Under the pieces are notes generated by a model. It had not been told where the DNA came from. It worked only from the letters and a program-made list of their open reading frames with translations, and ran no database searches. Made by a program: the position numbers and the translations under genes. A DNA stretch of 34,935 bases from Prochlorococcus sp. AG-418-F16 (lineage in GTDB: Bacteria; Cyanobacteriota; Cyanobacteriia; PCC-6307; Cyanobiaceae), in contig QCLW01000012.1 in NCBI GenBank assembly GCA_003214235.1, forward strand, positions 1-34,935, given 5' to 3'. How positions within the stretch are numbered: the stretch's first letter is position 1; each line of letters begins with the position of its first letter. This document shows, piece by piece, positions 22,197-30,801 of this stretch.

Positions 22197-22748
22197 CTAC
22201 CAAATATTGCCTTGATCGCATCCTGGCTTAGATGAATCACCACATAATTTTTGAGCCTCTCCTGTAATCTGGTCAATTTCTATTTGAAACCAAGTTGCAT
22301 CTAAGTTACGATTCCAAAAAAAAATGCTTCTTAAACCACTTTTTAAATTTCTTGGTTGAGATTTATATACAGTACATTCATTTTGGGTTTTAGGAATATA
22401 GGTTTTATAGAGAGCATTCCCAGGACTTATCTTGGATCTCATTTCTGTCGAGTTAAGTTCAGAGATTCTGCATTTTAGTGCCTGATTATTTAATGATCTT
22501 TTGACTTCCTCTGTAAATATATCATTTCGTAAAAGTACAAAAGATGGATAAGAAGTAAGAATAAAGGGGACTATTCCAAAAACAGTCCACAATGCCCATT
22601 TGCTTTTATGAATAAAGTCACCTTTTTGTCTATTAAGTAAAAAAAATATTAAGGTAGATAAAAACAGTCCACCAGGTCCAGTTAGTGCCCCTCCTGAAAA
22701 GGCAGCAATAAAATACTCTATTAACTTATGTTCTTGTGTATTATGCAT
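22197..22748 (-). CDS. Hypothetical membrane protein
   Basis: A 183-residue protein with two helices in the first 75 residues (FIAAFSGGALTGPGGLFLST with LIFFLL; WALWTVFGIVPFILTSYPSFVLL), then a soluble domain with Cys residues (ALKCRISEL, NECTVYK, KLCGDS, PGCDQG) that could form disulfides outside the cytoplasm. No family is recognised. It lies between tRNA-Pro copies 3 and 4 as a single-gene cassette. Confidence 0.7.
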   Translation of the reverse strand: MHNTQEHKLIEYFIAAFSGGALTGPGGLFLSTLIFFLLNRQKGDFIHKSKWALWTVFGIVPFILTSYPSFVLLRNDIFTEEVKRSLNNQALKCRISELNSTEMRSKISPGNALYKTYIPKTQNECTVYKSQPRNLKSGLRSIFFWNRNLDATWFQIEIDQITGEAQKLCGDSSKPGCDQGNIW

Positions 22749-22891
22749 TTATTAAATTTATTTTTTCTTTCGAAGAAATTACCAAATAAAACTTAAATTA
22801 TTCTTAAAAAAGATAAAAAAAATCATATCTTGAAATGTAATTGATATCAAACTGACATCAAGAAAGTTATAATTATGTCAATTTTTACCCA

Positions 22892-22990
22892 ATAAAAAAA
22901 ACAGGCTGGGAAACCAGTCTATTAATTCGATTGTTAGAGCCTGGGCGACAAGGATTCAAATCTGCGACCTAATGCTCCCAAAGTACTCGA
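22892..22990 (-). repeat. tRNA-Pro 3' fragment with terminator remnant, copy 4
   Basis: 22937-22990 is a degenerate 3' half (GGATTCAAATCTGCG for the T-arm; AAGTACT breaks the anticodon stem). 22892-22920 retains the ACAGGCTGGGAAACC hairpin remnant. The psbA cassette follows. Confidence 0.8.
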
Positions 22991-23210
22991 TCGGCAAATC
23001 GCGACAGTAACCACAAGAACCATTAAGTCTATGAATTTGTTTTGAAATATTTGTTTCCCTAATTAGTCTTATTAGCGGTTTCATATATAACAAAGTAACG
23101 CAAAGTTCTGCATTTGATCGACCGTTTACGACCTAGTGTCGTAATGACCCTAAATCAAATATGATTAACTGGAGAAGCGGTATATTAAATAGCAAATTAT
23201 AAAAATAAAC

Positions 23211-23238
23211 AAAAAAAAGCCCCCAAAAAGGGGGCTTT
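23211..23238 (-). terminator. psbA intrinsic terminator
   Basis: On the minus strand AAAGCCCCC-TTTTT-GGGGGCTTT followed by T-rich sequence, 20 nt after the psbA stop. Nine-base-pair stem, very strong. The gap 22991-23210 also contains a palindrome ACGAC-CTAGT-GTCGT (23128-23142) and no gene. Confidence 0.95.
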
Positions 23239-23257
23239 AAATTTAAGAACTTTAATC

Positions 23258-24340
23258 TTAACCGATAGCTGGAGCTGAAAGAGCTACTGTTGTAGACTCA
23301 GCTGCTGCTAGATCAAGTGGGAAGTTATGAGCATTACGCTCGTGCATTACTTCCATACCTAGGTTTGCTCTGTTAAGAACGTCACCCCATGTAGGAACAA
23401 TCTTACCGTTTGCATCAACAACTGACTGGTTGAAGTTGAAACCGTTAAGGTTGAATGCCATTGTGCAGATACCCATTGAAGTTAACCATACACAAACAAC
23501 TGGGAATACAGCTAGGAAGAAGTGAAGACTTCTGCTGTTGTTGAAACTTGCATATTGGAAGATCAAACGACCGAAGTAGCCATGAGCTGCAACGATGTTA
23601 TATGTTTCTTCTTCTTGTCCAAACTTGTAACCATAGTTCTGAGACTCTGTCTCAGTTGTTTCTCTGATTAGAGATGAAGTAACAAGTGAACCGTGCATAG
23701 CTGAGAATAGAGATCCTCCGAACATACCAGCAACACCAGCCATGTGGAATGGGTGCATAAGAATGTTGTGCTCTGCCTGGAAAACAAACATGAAGTTAAA
23801 TGTTCCAGAGATACCTAGAGGCATTCCGTCAGAGAATGAACCTTGACCGAATGGGTATACAAGAAATACTGCGAAAGCTGCTGAAACTGGTGCAGAGTAT
23901 GCAACACAGATCCAAGGACGCATACCTAAACGGTATGAAAGCTCCCACTGTCTTCCCATGTATGCTGAGATACCAATTAGGAAGTGGAAAATTACAAGCT
24001 GGTAAGGACCACCGTTGTATAACCACTCATCTACAGTAGCTGCTTCCCAAATTGGGTAGAAGTGTAGACCAATAGCGTTTGAAGAAGGAACAACTGCACC
24101 TGAGATGATGTTGTTTCCATAAAGGAATGAACCAGCAACTGGCTCTCTAATTCCGTCGATGTCTACTGGAGGTGCTGCGATGAATGCAACGATGAAGCAA
24201 GCCGCTGCTGTAAGTAGGCATGGGATCATTAAGACGCCGAACCAACCAACATAAATTCTGTTGTTAGTTGATGTTACCCACTCACAAAACTGTGGCCAGC
24301 CTTTTAACAGCGAAGAACGCTGCTGCTGAATAGTTGTCAT
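23258..24340 (-). CDS. psbA: Photosystem II reaction-centre protein D1
   Basis: 360 residues, the standard D1 length, with five transmembrane helices. It carries P680, pheophytin and QB and most ligands of the Mn4CaO5 cluster. Visible residues (one position later than usual numbering): Tyr-Z in FLVYPFGQG, the Asp of GSFSDGMP, Glu-His of [10 protein letters not shown], and the C-terminal [14 protein letters not shown] cluster ligands, after which CtpA cleaves. The residue next to pheophytin is Gln (MGRQWELSY), as in the low-light or standard isoform rather than the Glu form. It lies between tRNA-Pro fragments 4 and 5, not in a photosynthesis operon. High GC relative to neighbours reflects codon bias of a highly expressed gene. 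Confidence 0.99.
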   Translation of the reverse strand: MTTIQQQRSSLLKGWPQFCEWVTSTNNRIYVGWFGVLMIPCLLTAAACFIVAFIAAPPVDIDGIREPVAGSFLYGNNIISGAVVPSSNAIGLHFYPIWEAATVDEWLYNGGPYQLVIFHFLIGISAYMGRQWELSYRLGMRPWICVAYSAPVSAAFAVFLVYPFGQGSFSDGMPLGISGTFNFMFVFQAEHNILMHPFHMAGVAGMFGGSLFSAMHGSLVTSSLIRETTETESQNYGYKFGQEEETYNIVAAHGYFGRLIFQYASFNNSRSLHFFLAVFPVVCVWLTSMGICTMAFNLNGFNFNQSVVDANGKIVPTWGDVLNRANLGMEVMHERNAHNFPLDLAAAESTTVALSAPAIG

Positions 24341-24361
24341 GAGTTCGTTATTTTATTGCCT

Positions 24362-24405
24362 CTTATATAGAGACGTTTAAGTAAGAACGGATTAAAAATT
24401 TCCGT
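24362..24405 (-). promoter_or_regulatory. psbA promoter region
   Basis: A -10-like TATAAG/TATATA lies at 24362-24369 on the minus strand, about 25 nt before the ATG. Upstream, ACGGA (24387-24391) and TCCGT (24401-24405) form an inverted repeat where a -35 or regulator site would be; no canonical TTGACA is seen. The rest of the gap up to 24584 is featureless. Confidence 0.4.
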
Positions 24406-24584
24406 CTTTCAGATCATAGTCCAATAATGCAATAAATGTGCGGAGTAAATCTTATTAAATTGATAAATTATTCTTATACTACTTGCACCACTTTTTATAT
24501 GAAAATAAATTCTAGAAAATTACAATTATCTGGAGAAAAATCTTATGCTTGCTATTCTTGTTTGGAGATTGCAATTAATTACCA

Positions 24585-24734
24585 ATGAAGGAATTAGAAG
24601 AAAATACTATTGAACAAATAAGAACTCTTCTAAATTATTTGGAGCAAACAGACCTATTAAAAAATAAAGATATTCTTAGATGTTTAGATGTAATAGCGAG
24701 AGAATATGGCGGAGAAGTAGTAGATAAAAATTAA
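24585..24734 (+). CDS. Small acidic helical protein, 49 residues
   Basis: MKELEENTIEQIRTLLNYLE followed by QTDLLKNKDILRCLDVIARE and YGGEVVDKN. Soluble, helical. The stop TAA is directly followed by an ATG (24735). No family is recognised; divergent from psbA. Confidence 0.5.
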   Translation: MKELEENTIEQIRTLLNYLEQTDLLKNKDILRCLDVIAREYGGEVVDKN

Positions 24735-24791
24735 ATGGCTAATCCAAATCAAAATACAATATTGCTAGAGAAAGCTTATGAGGTAATTTAA
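24735..24791 (+). CDS. Possible 18-residue peptide
   Basis: MANPNQNTILLEKAYEVI, starting immediately at the preceding stop (TAAATG). It may be the truncated N-terminus of a once longer protein; the next frame (24805) is separate and lies in another phase. Weak call. Confidence 0.25.
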   Translation: MANPNQNTILLEKAYEVI

Positions 24792-24804
24792 AGTCATTTG
24801 CACC

Positions 24805-24921
24805 ATGTTCCAAGACGAATCTGTAGCTAAAGATATGGAAGTAATAAGTCTACTAAGAGAACTTACTATGGTTTGGGACAAAGATATTGATAACGATTAC
24901 GACATGGATTGGGAAGTTTAA
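24805..24921 (+). CDS. Small acidic protein, 38 residues
   Basis: MFQDESVAKDMEVISLLREL followed by TMVWDKDIDNDYDMDWEV, with an Asp-rich end. No family. It could be co-transcribed with 24585 and 24735. Confidence 0.4.
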   Translation: MFQDESVAKDMEVISLLRELTMVWDKDIDNDYDMDWEV

Positions 24922-24988
24922 ATAAGTATTTTCTACGTTGTTTTAGTTAGAGATTCTGATTTGAATAGAAATAGCTTTAGAGATTCTT

Positions 24989-25093
24989 ATGCAGAAAATA
25001 CTTGCTAATTTCTTCTACTGGTTATTACTGAAGACAGCGGAAAGTTACTATGGAGACGCGATAAAAATAGAAGAAGAAGCTTTCTATACTTAA
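24989..25093 (+). CDS. Possible 34-residue ORF
   Basis: MQKILANFFYWLLLKTAESY followed by YGDAIKIEEEAFYT. A short hydrophobic helix, then an acidic tail. It overlaps by 4 bases the convergent fragment at 25090. Weak call. Confidence 0.35.
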   Translation: MQKILANFFYWLLLKTAESYYGDAIKIEEEAFYT

Positions 25094-25293
25094 TTATTTT
25101 TAATTAAATATAGTTTTAATTGTGATTTTCTTGCAATTTGTCTCAATCTACTTTCCTGTTCCCATTTTTTAAGAGATAACAATAATAATAGTTCTCTGTT
25201 CTTTGGTTTTCCTTTCGATCTTTCTAATAATTCTTGGGCTATATGGAGCACAGGGACATAGGATTTATGCCATGTTTGTTCGGAAGCGTTAGC
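25090..25293 (-). pseudogene. Start-less gene fragment, up to 67 codons
   Basis: On the minus strand an open frame after a TAG reads EQTWHKSYVPVLHIAQELLE, then RSKGKPKNRELLLLLSLKKW, then EQESRLRQIARKSQLKLYLI. The composition is protein-like and helical, but there is no ATG; a GTG at 25251 would start internally. I read it as a 5'-truncated gene remnant. No family is recognised. Confidence 0.4.
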
Positions 25294-25390
25294 CTAAAGT
25301 AGCGGAAGCAATAGAAAGACTGGAGTGAGAACCTTCTGGAGTTATTGATATTTAATTGAAAATAATTAATCTAAATGAAAGAGTATTTTT

Positions 25391-25462
25391 ATGACTATTA
25401 ATTCACAGGGGTGGAGTTTAATTTTTAGTATTGGAGCAATCGTTTGCTTATTGCTTATTTGA
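25391..25462 (+). CDS. Possible 23-residue membrane peptide
   Basis: MTINSQGWSLIFSIGAIVCL followed by LLI, a single helix. It ends 23 nt before the DUF1651 ATG. Weak call based on composition and position. Confidence 0.35.
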   Translation: MTINSQGWSLIFSIGAIVCLLLI

Positions 25463-25485
25463 TGGAGAAATTTACTCTTATTAAT

Positions 25486-25710
25486 ATGGCCAGAAGTAGG
25501 ATAAAAGTTTTTGAACCATTTGAGGATGTATCAAAAGCCAGTCCTAGTATTGATGCAATGATGATTAGTTATGGATGTGTATACAAAAAGAGTAGTAATC
25601 CAGTTATGAATGGAAGCAGAGTTGAGACTATAGAAGAAGCAAGAAAAGAGTATAAAAAATTGATGGTACAAGGGTGGAAGAAAACAAGTATCTTCAATAG
25701 CTACTACTAG
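25486..25710 (+). CDS. DUF1651 family protein
   Basis: A 74-residue protein: MARSRIKVFEPFEDVSKASP, MMISYGCVYKKSSN, and the family-defining IEEARKEYKKLMVQGWKKT. I choose ATG 25486 because the decayed copy at 12452-12660 aligns from RSRI onward; an in-frame ATG at 25444 would add 14 unsupported residues overlapping the small frame before it. It sits just inside tRNA-Pro copy 5, as the 32802 gene sits inside copy 7. Confidence 0.75.
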   Translation: MARSRIKVFEPFEDVSKASPSIDAMMISYGCVYKKSSNPVMNGSRVETIEEARKEYKKLMVQGWKKTSIFNSYY

Positions 25711-25780
25711 CACGAGGGGAACTTTGAAGACTCTAGATCGCCCTACAGATCACTTTTGGGTTCTAAGACTAACAGATAAT

Positions 25781-25876
25781 AAAAAGATAGAGTCTGGGTA
25801 ACTCGCTAGTATGAATTGGTTTTTGAGAGTCGGGGCGACAGGCTTCCAACCTGCGACAAAGTGCTCCCAAACCACC
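25781..25876 (-). repeat. tRNA-Pro 3' fragment with terminator, copy 5
   Basis: 25827-25876 is a degenerate 3' half (GGCTTCCAACCTGCGACAAAG; anticodon stem broken). 25781-25806 matches the terminator of copy 2 (GTCTGGGTAACTCGCTAGTATGA shared in 19+ bases), so copies 2 and 5 form a subgroup. Confidence 0.82.
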
Positions 25877-26072
25877 GGTCCTCCATTTTGAGACAATTAC
25901 CTAAATAAATAAGTCAAGCTCAGACTAGTTAGTTGCATGCTCTTAGAAGTTGCCAGTCACATAAATATGCAATAGACATAATAAATTATACAAAAATAGA
26001 CAAATACTCGCCCGTTTGTCGCCCGCCATCTAAAAAAGGTTTTATAAATTTTATTTAATTCAAAAAACTAAC

Positions 26073-26804
26073 TTAAATTTTATTCATCCAGCTAATCCAA
26101 TCGGCGGATATCTCTTTAGGGCAAACAGCCTCGCATTCAAGATTATTACTGCATTGACCAAAACCTTCAATTATCATTTGTTTTCGCATTTTTATTGACC
26201 TTTCTTTTTTACCATTAATACCTTGAGGGAGTTGGCCTAAATGAGCTAGTTTCGCAGCCACAAAAAGACTTGATGATGCATTTTTACACCCAGCAACACA
26301 CGCACCACAACCTATACAGGTAGCAGTTTCAAAAGACGAAAATGCTTTTTTAGGACTTATTGGAATTAAATTAGCATCTGGTACGTTACCAGTTTCAGTA
26401 GAAAAATACCCTCCCGAAATAATTAATTTATCCAATGCATTTCTATCTACTGACAAGTCTTGAATAATTGGGAATGATTTTGCTTGCCATGGTTCAAGGA
26501 TTATCAACGCATTATTTTTAAAATTTCTCATATAAAGCTGACAAGTAGTTGTTCCTCTTTTTGGTCCATGAGGTTGACCATTTATTAAAAAACCACAACT
26601 TCCACATATGCCTTCTCTACAGTCGTGATCAAAGGTAATAGGCCTTATATTTTTAGTTGTTAATTCTTCATTCAATTGATCTAAGGCTTCGAGTAAAGAT
26701 ATTTTTATAGATACTTTTTCTAAACTAAATTCTTCATATGAGCCTTTAGATTTATTACTAACCTGCCTCCAAACTTTAAATCTAATAGAAATAAAATCTT
26801 TCAT
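26073..26804 (-). CDS. sdhB: Succinate dehydrogenase / fumarate reductase iron-sulfur subunit
   Basis: 243 residues. It passes electrons from SdhA to the membrane subunit. Cluster motifs in order: [2Fe-2S] CREGICGSCGFLINGQ with a later Cys in GTTTC; [4Fe-4S] CIGCGACVAGC; and the C-terminal Cys set CSNNLECEAVCPKEIS for [3Fe-4S]/[4Fe-4S]. All Cys are present. Its ATG overlaps the sdhA stop by four bases. The gene belongs to the C-A-B order typical of Bacteroidetes/Bacillus-type (b558) enzymes. Confidence 0.95.
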   Translation of the reverse strand: MKDFISIRFKVWRQVSNKSKGSYEEFSLEKVSIKISLLEALDQLNEELTTKNIRPITFDHDCREGICGSCGFLINGQPHGPKRGTTTCQLYMRNFKNNALIILEPWQAKSFPIIQDLSVDRNALDKLIISGGYFSTETGNVPDANLIPISPKKAFSSFETATCIGCGACVAGCKNASSSLFVAAKLAHLGQLPQGINGKKERSIKMRKQMIIEGFGQCSNNLECEAVCPKEISADWISWMNKI

Positions 26805-28726
26805 TTATAATTTCTGGTATTTAAGTTAATCTTCTTGAAGTTTAGGTCTTCAGAATATCTTGTATGAGAATTATTGCCAGAATTAAATTTCCAAACTGCT
26901 ATGTGCGAGAAAAGGTCATCATTCCTCTTAGCTTCTCCTTCATTAGTTTGATATTCTTCTCTGAAATGGGCTCCACACGATTCCTCCCTTTGAATAGCAT
27001 CTTTAATCATCAGTATTGAGAGTTCAATAAAGTCTTCCAGCCTTAAAGCCTTTTCAAGCTCTACATTTAAACCGGAATTTGTTTCAGGTATTTTTAAATT
27101 GGATTTAAAATTTTTACTTAAAATTTCTACTTCATCAAGAGCGGATTTTAGGTCATTTCTATTTCTACTAATACCGCATTTTGAGATCATTATTTCCCCT
27201 AGTGCTCTGTGGAAATAGTCAACAGGTTTATCCCCTTTTATTTTTAGTAAAACTTTTATTTTTTTATCGACGTAATTTAAAGCCTCTTTACAAGCCTCAT
27301 CAATTTTTCTATTGTCTATTTCCTTATTATTAGCTAACCAAGAGGTGATAGTTTTTGGAGAGATAAAGTATCCATCACATAAGCATTGCAATAAAGCATT
27401 CGCACCTAGCCTATTAGCGCCATGCACAGAATAGTTCGCCTCTCCTAAAACGAAAAGGCCACCAATATTGCTCATTAAATTGTAATCAACCCATAAACCA
27501 CCCATTGTGTAATGAGGGGCTGGATAAATCTTCATAGGTACTTTTGTTGGATCTTCACCAACAATTCGTTCATACATTTCTAATAAATTCCCATATTTAG
27601 CCTTTATTACCTTTAATCCATCTTTTTTTATTGAGTCTTTTAAGTCAAGATATACTCCTTTACCACCAAAACCAATGCCAAAACCTTTTTCACAGATCTC
27701 TTTTGCTCTTCTAGAAGCGACATCTCTGGGAATCAAATTCCCATATTTAGGATATTGTCTTTCCAGAAAATAGTCTCTTTCATGTTCTGGAATATTTTCA
27801 GGTTCATCTTTGGAACTAATTTCTTTTGGTAACCAAATCCTTCCATCATTCCTTAAACTTTCGCTCATTAAAGTTAATTTGCTTTGATAACGACCTCCAG
27901 GAGGGATGCATGTTGGATGTATTTGTGTGAAAGAGGGATTTGCAAAATTCGCCCCCCTTTTGTGTGCTCTCCAAATTGCAGTGGCATTTGATTTTAATGA
28001 ATTTGTTGATAGGTAATAGACGTTGCTATATCCACCAGTGGCTAAAACAACACAATGTGCTTTATAAGTCTCTAAATTTCCATTAATTAAATTTCTTGCA
28101 ATTACTCCTCTTGCAATATCATTAACTATTACTAAATCAATTACATCTCTTTTTGTAATAAGTTCAATATTTCCAAGATTCACCTGTCGCAATACAGATT
28201 GGTAAGCTCCATAGAGTAACTGTTGTCCTGTTTGACCACGTGCGTAAAAAGTTCTGCTAACTACAGCACCTCCAAATCTTCGGGTAGAAAGAGTACCATC
28301 ATATTCACGAGCAAAAGGGACCCCTTGTGCGACACACTGATCAATTATCGAACTACTTAGTTCAGAAAGACGTTGGCAACTTGCCTCTCTAGCTCTAAAA
28401 TCACCTCCAAGGACAGTGTCTTTAAATAATTGATCTATAACAACTTTATTTTTTTCATCTAATAATGATCTTGCCGCATTAATACCTCCTTGGGCTGATA
28501 CTGAGTGGGCTCTTCTGGGACTATCATGATAAGTAAGAAGTTTAATCTTAAATCCTTCCTCAGCGAGTGTAGCTGCTGCAGAACTTCCTGATAAGCCGCA
28601 TCCTACAATAATAATTTCAAATTTATTTTTCTTTTCAGTAGTAAGATTTGATAAGTTTTTAACTGTTTTTTGCCACCCTCCTTCGACTTCTCCAGTTGGT
28701 AAATTTGGATTGAGGAAGTTGTTCAT
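26801..28726 (-). CDS. sdhA: Succinate dehydrogenase / fumarate reductase flavoprotein subunit
   Basis: 641 residues, the length of type-B enzymes. It oxidises succinate to fumarate with covalently bound FAD. Visible: Rossmann dinucleotide motif VGCGLSGSSAAATLAEEG (residues ~42-59), FAD-linking His in RAHSVSAQGGINAA, active-site residues in QIHPTCIPPGG, RDVASRRAKEI (catalytic Arg) and PAPHYTMGGLWVDY, and GEANYSVHGANRLGANALLQ. It is complete and shows no decay. It starts 4 nt after sdhC. Confidence 0.97.
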   Translation of the reverse strand: MNNFLNPNLPTGEVEGGWQKTVKNLSNLTTEKKNKFEIIIVGCGLSGSSAAATLAEEGFKIKLLTYHDSPRRAHSVSAQGGINAARSLLDEKNKVVIDQLFKDTVLGGDFRAREASCQRLSELSSSIIDQCVAQGVPFAREYDGTLSTRRFGGAVVSRTFYARGQTGQQLLYGAYQSVLRQVNLGNIELITKRDVIDLVIVNDIARGVIARNLINGNLETYKAHCVVLATGGYSNVYYLSTNSLKSNATAIWRAHKRGANFANPSFTQIHPTCIPPGGRYQSKLTLMSESLRNDGRIWLPKEISSKDEPENIPEHERDYFLERQYPKYGNLIPRDVASRRAKEICEKGFGIGFGGKGVYLDLKDSIKKDGLKVIKAKYGNLLEMYERIVGEDPTKVPMKIYPAPHYTMGGLWVDYNLMSNIGGLFVLGEANYSVHGANRLGANALLQCLCDGYFISPKTITSWLANNKEIDNRKIDEACKEALNYVDKKIKVLLKIKGDKPVDYFHRALGEIMISKCGISRNRNDLKSALDEVEILSKNFKSNLKIPETNSGLNVELEKALRLEDFIELSILMIKDAIQREESCGAHFREEYQTNEGEAKRNDDLFSHIAVWKFNSGNNSHTRYSEDLNFKKINLNTRNYK

Positions 28727-28730
28727 TTTA

Positions 28731-29348
28731 TTACTTAAATCTTAAGTAAAAAGTTATTATTAAATAAGAAAGTCCAAAAAATATAGATATAAATCTACTT
28801 ATATATCTTATATTTAACGAATTACTTTGAGTTAAGATCCCTAAACTTCTATGACCTGATTCAATACCTTGTACCAGATGAAAGAAAAGTGAGATTGAAG
28901 CTAAAGAATAAAGAACAAATATATGAAAATCTTCTAGTTTATTTTTAAGAGTAGTTAACTCCAAATTATCGCCTGGTCTAGGGAATCTCAATTGCAAGAG
29001 GTGAATTATTAAAAAGGAAGCCAATATTACTCCTGTAAAAGGTTGAACCTTGGATGCAAGTGCTCCCAGATAATCATTTCTCCTAGTCTTTAATATTGCG
29101 TTATTACCACTTAATCTATTTTTTAAGACCTTTTTTATCGTTAGAAAAATATGAATCATGAATGTTATAGCAAGTCCTATTTCAAAATAAGGTAAAAATA
29201 CACTTGAATGTAAATTTGACGCGTATATTTCAAAAGCATCAGGATTAATTCCTATAAGAATAACCCCTGCAAGGTGTACCGCAATAAAAAAAACTAAAAC
29301 TAATCCACTGTAGGATTGAAATTTTTGTGTAAAAGCTTCAAGTTCCAA
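28731..29348 (-). CDS. sdhC: Succinate dehydrogenase cytochrome b subunit (b558 type)
   Basis: 205 residues with five hydrophobic helices, as in single-subunit diheme anchors of B. subtilis and Bacteroidetes. Candidate heme His residues lie in separate helices (FIAVHLAG, FMIHIFLT, LIIHLLQL, LFFHLVQG). It anchors SdhAB and reduces quinone. First gene of sdhCAB; 28730-28727 is the only spacer. Upstream 29349-29550 has no gene. The operon is bracketed by tRNA-Pro fragments 5 and 6. Confidence 0.9.
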   Translation of the reverse strand: MELEAFTQKFQSYSGLVLVFFIAVHLAGVILIGINPDAFEIYASNLHSSVFLPYFEIGLAITFMIHIFLTIKKVLKNRLSGNNAILKTRRNDYLGALASKVQPFTGVILASFLIIHLLQLRFPRPGDNLELTTLKNKLEDFHIFVLYSLASISLFFHLVQGIESGHRSLGILTQSNSLNIRYISRFISIFFGLSYLIITFYLRFK

Positions 29349-29550
29349 AAATCAAATATTAATGCGTTAAATTTATGGTTTTAATTTTAATCCAACATTA
29401 AATAAGTGTAAGAAATTTAAGAATATAAAAATTATTTATATAGATGCATATTCATTATGAAAACTGGCGAGATAGCTTCTAAAGTTTTTTAAAGCTATAA
29501 AAACCCTCGCCCATTCCTCGACCGCAACGTTTTTGAGAATAGTGAGAAGT

Positions 29551-29600
29551 CAATCGGGGCGACAGGATTCGAACCTGCGACCTAGTGTTCCCCAAGCACT
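29551..29600 (-). repeat. tRNA-Pro 3' fragment, copy 6, no terminator
   Basis: The minus strand shows an intact T-arm (CAGGTTCGAATCCTG) and acceptor end, but the anticodon loop reads TTGGGGA, so the anticodon would be GGG instead of UGG, and the stem has one mismatch. The usual companion terminator is missing; the flank is unrelated (CCTCGACCGCAACG). Confidence 0.85.
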
Positions 29601-29683
29601 CCTTTGATCATTTGAGAATAACCAATAAAATCAAGCCATAACTAGAGTATAAACAAGTTAGTGGCAATTTTTGAGACTGGATT

Positions 29684-29878
29684 TTGTACAAAATAGATGC
29701 TTCTACATACCAGATATATAATCTCAGCCCCCCTGAAAACCTAGTGCCTCATGTTAACGAGGTCGAAGAAATGATGTTTTTCACTCTCGACGATATACTT
29801 AAATTTAAGAACAAAAATGATGCGATCTTTGATCATCAACGTCCGCCATTAAATCATATTCTTTCAATTTTTTTGTAA
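29684..29878 (+). pseudogene. Possible C-terminal fragment of a Nudix hydrolase
   Basis: A 64-residue frame: MYKIDASTYQIYNLSPPENL, VNEVEEMMFFTLDDILKF, IFDHQRPPLNHIL. The NEVEEMMFFTLDDI block resembles the segment after the Nudix box (NxEVxxxxWxxLDEL), but the Nudix box itself is absent. It starts 84 nt from tRNA-Pro copy 6, so recombination may have removed the 5' part. The family assignment is tentative. Confidence 0.35.
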
Positions 29879-30053
29879 TCCTTTTATATTCAATATCATT
29901 TGCAAAATTAGCTAAATATTTTTCTAAAAAATTTATATTAATTTTTAGGTTCATTAATATCCTTTTTTTATTAATAGCTATTAATTCTTTTTTTAACTTT
30001 TTTTTGATTTACATTCGTTCTAAACTTAGGTAAATAAATCCTATTTTTTATTT

Positions 30054-30280
30054 ATGTTGAGAAAAAAAGAAAAACAAACTTTAACAAGACTCTTCCTTTC
30101 TGGAGTTTGGGCACCAATTGGGCTTGATCGCTTCTATTAAGGAGATGTGACAGGTGGATCCTTGGCTATTTGGGCTTTCTTCTCGCTTTGATAACAGTAG
30201 TGAGTTTGTTAGTATAAATCATACCTTTTATTTCAAAAACTTTTCGTTTGCTAAGAGAACTTGAAGATGCAGAAGATTAA
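30054..30280 (+). pseudogene. TM2-domain protein pseudogene
   Basis: ATG 30054 opens MLRKKEKQTLTRLFLSGVWA then PIGLDRFY, after which a TAA stands where TM2 proteins have a residue before the Gly (family pattern G.xxHRFYxGxxxxG). The same frame continues GDVTGGSLAIWAFF; the second helix (LITVVSLLV) and the tail SKTFRLLRELEDAED lie in another frame with a further stop. TM2 proteins are small two-helix membrane proteins. At least one nonsense change, one more stop and one shift make it non-functional. The remnant ends exactly at the next gene's ATG. Confidence 0.75.
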
Positions 30281-30574
30281 ATGAAAGTTCTTGAAAATAT
30301 TGCAGCAGATTTAGAACAAAGAATTGCTGATGCTTCAATTGGCAATACTTCTAGACCAACTATTTTGTTTTGTGGCTGTGATCCTCGACTTAAAAAAGAT
30401 ATGCATAAACGTGCAAAACGCATCGGTTTTACTCCCTCTTACTCAATAAAACATCCCACTATCAAAGTTGAATTACAGAATTTAGGTAATAGAAGAATAG
30501 AAACAGATATTTTTAAGACAATAACTATGGACTACGAGAACTTTGAATTTATTTGCAGATATTTAGAGAGTTAA
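30281..30574 (+). CDS. Hypothetical protein, 97 residues
   Basis: MKVLENIAADLEQRIADASI, then TSRPTILFCGCDPRLKKDMH, then KTITMDYENFEFICRYLES. Soluble, with an FCGCD motif of two close Cys and a third Cys near the end. The ATG directly follows the TAA of the TM2 pseudogene (TAAATG), so it was probably translated by coupling and now depends on its own signals. No family is recognised. Confidence 0.65.
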   Translation: MKVLENIAADLEQRIADASIGNTSRPTILFCGCDPRLKKDMHKRAKRIGFTPSYSIKHPTIKVELQNLGNRRIETDIFKTITMDYENFEFICRYLES

Positions 30575-30801
30575 GCACTTTTCAAATTTCCATGTTTGTT
30601 ATTGTGTTATTGTTAACTAATCTCAGGTAGAGATAAGACTAAGCAATATTGACCAGCTAAAGAATTTTTGAAAAAGAATCCCACCTGCAAGAGTCAAATA
30701 CTTTCTTATAAACAAGTTGTGTTTATCTATCCAATAGAGCAAATGCAAAGAATGACAATCACTTATTAAGCCTGTGTATATCAAACTAAACAAATAAACT
30801 T

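Noticed and set aside
23800-24039. Open frames on both strands inside psbA
   Set aside because: They are by-products of the constrained psbA codons; D1 conservation explains the sequence.
29805-29954. Minus-strand 49-codon frame opposite the Nudix-like fragment
   Set aside because: Overlaps the other frame, has no motif, no paralogue and no clear ribosome-binding site.
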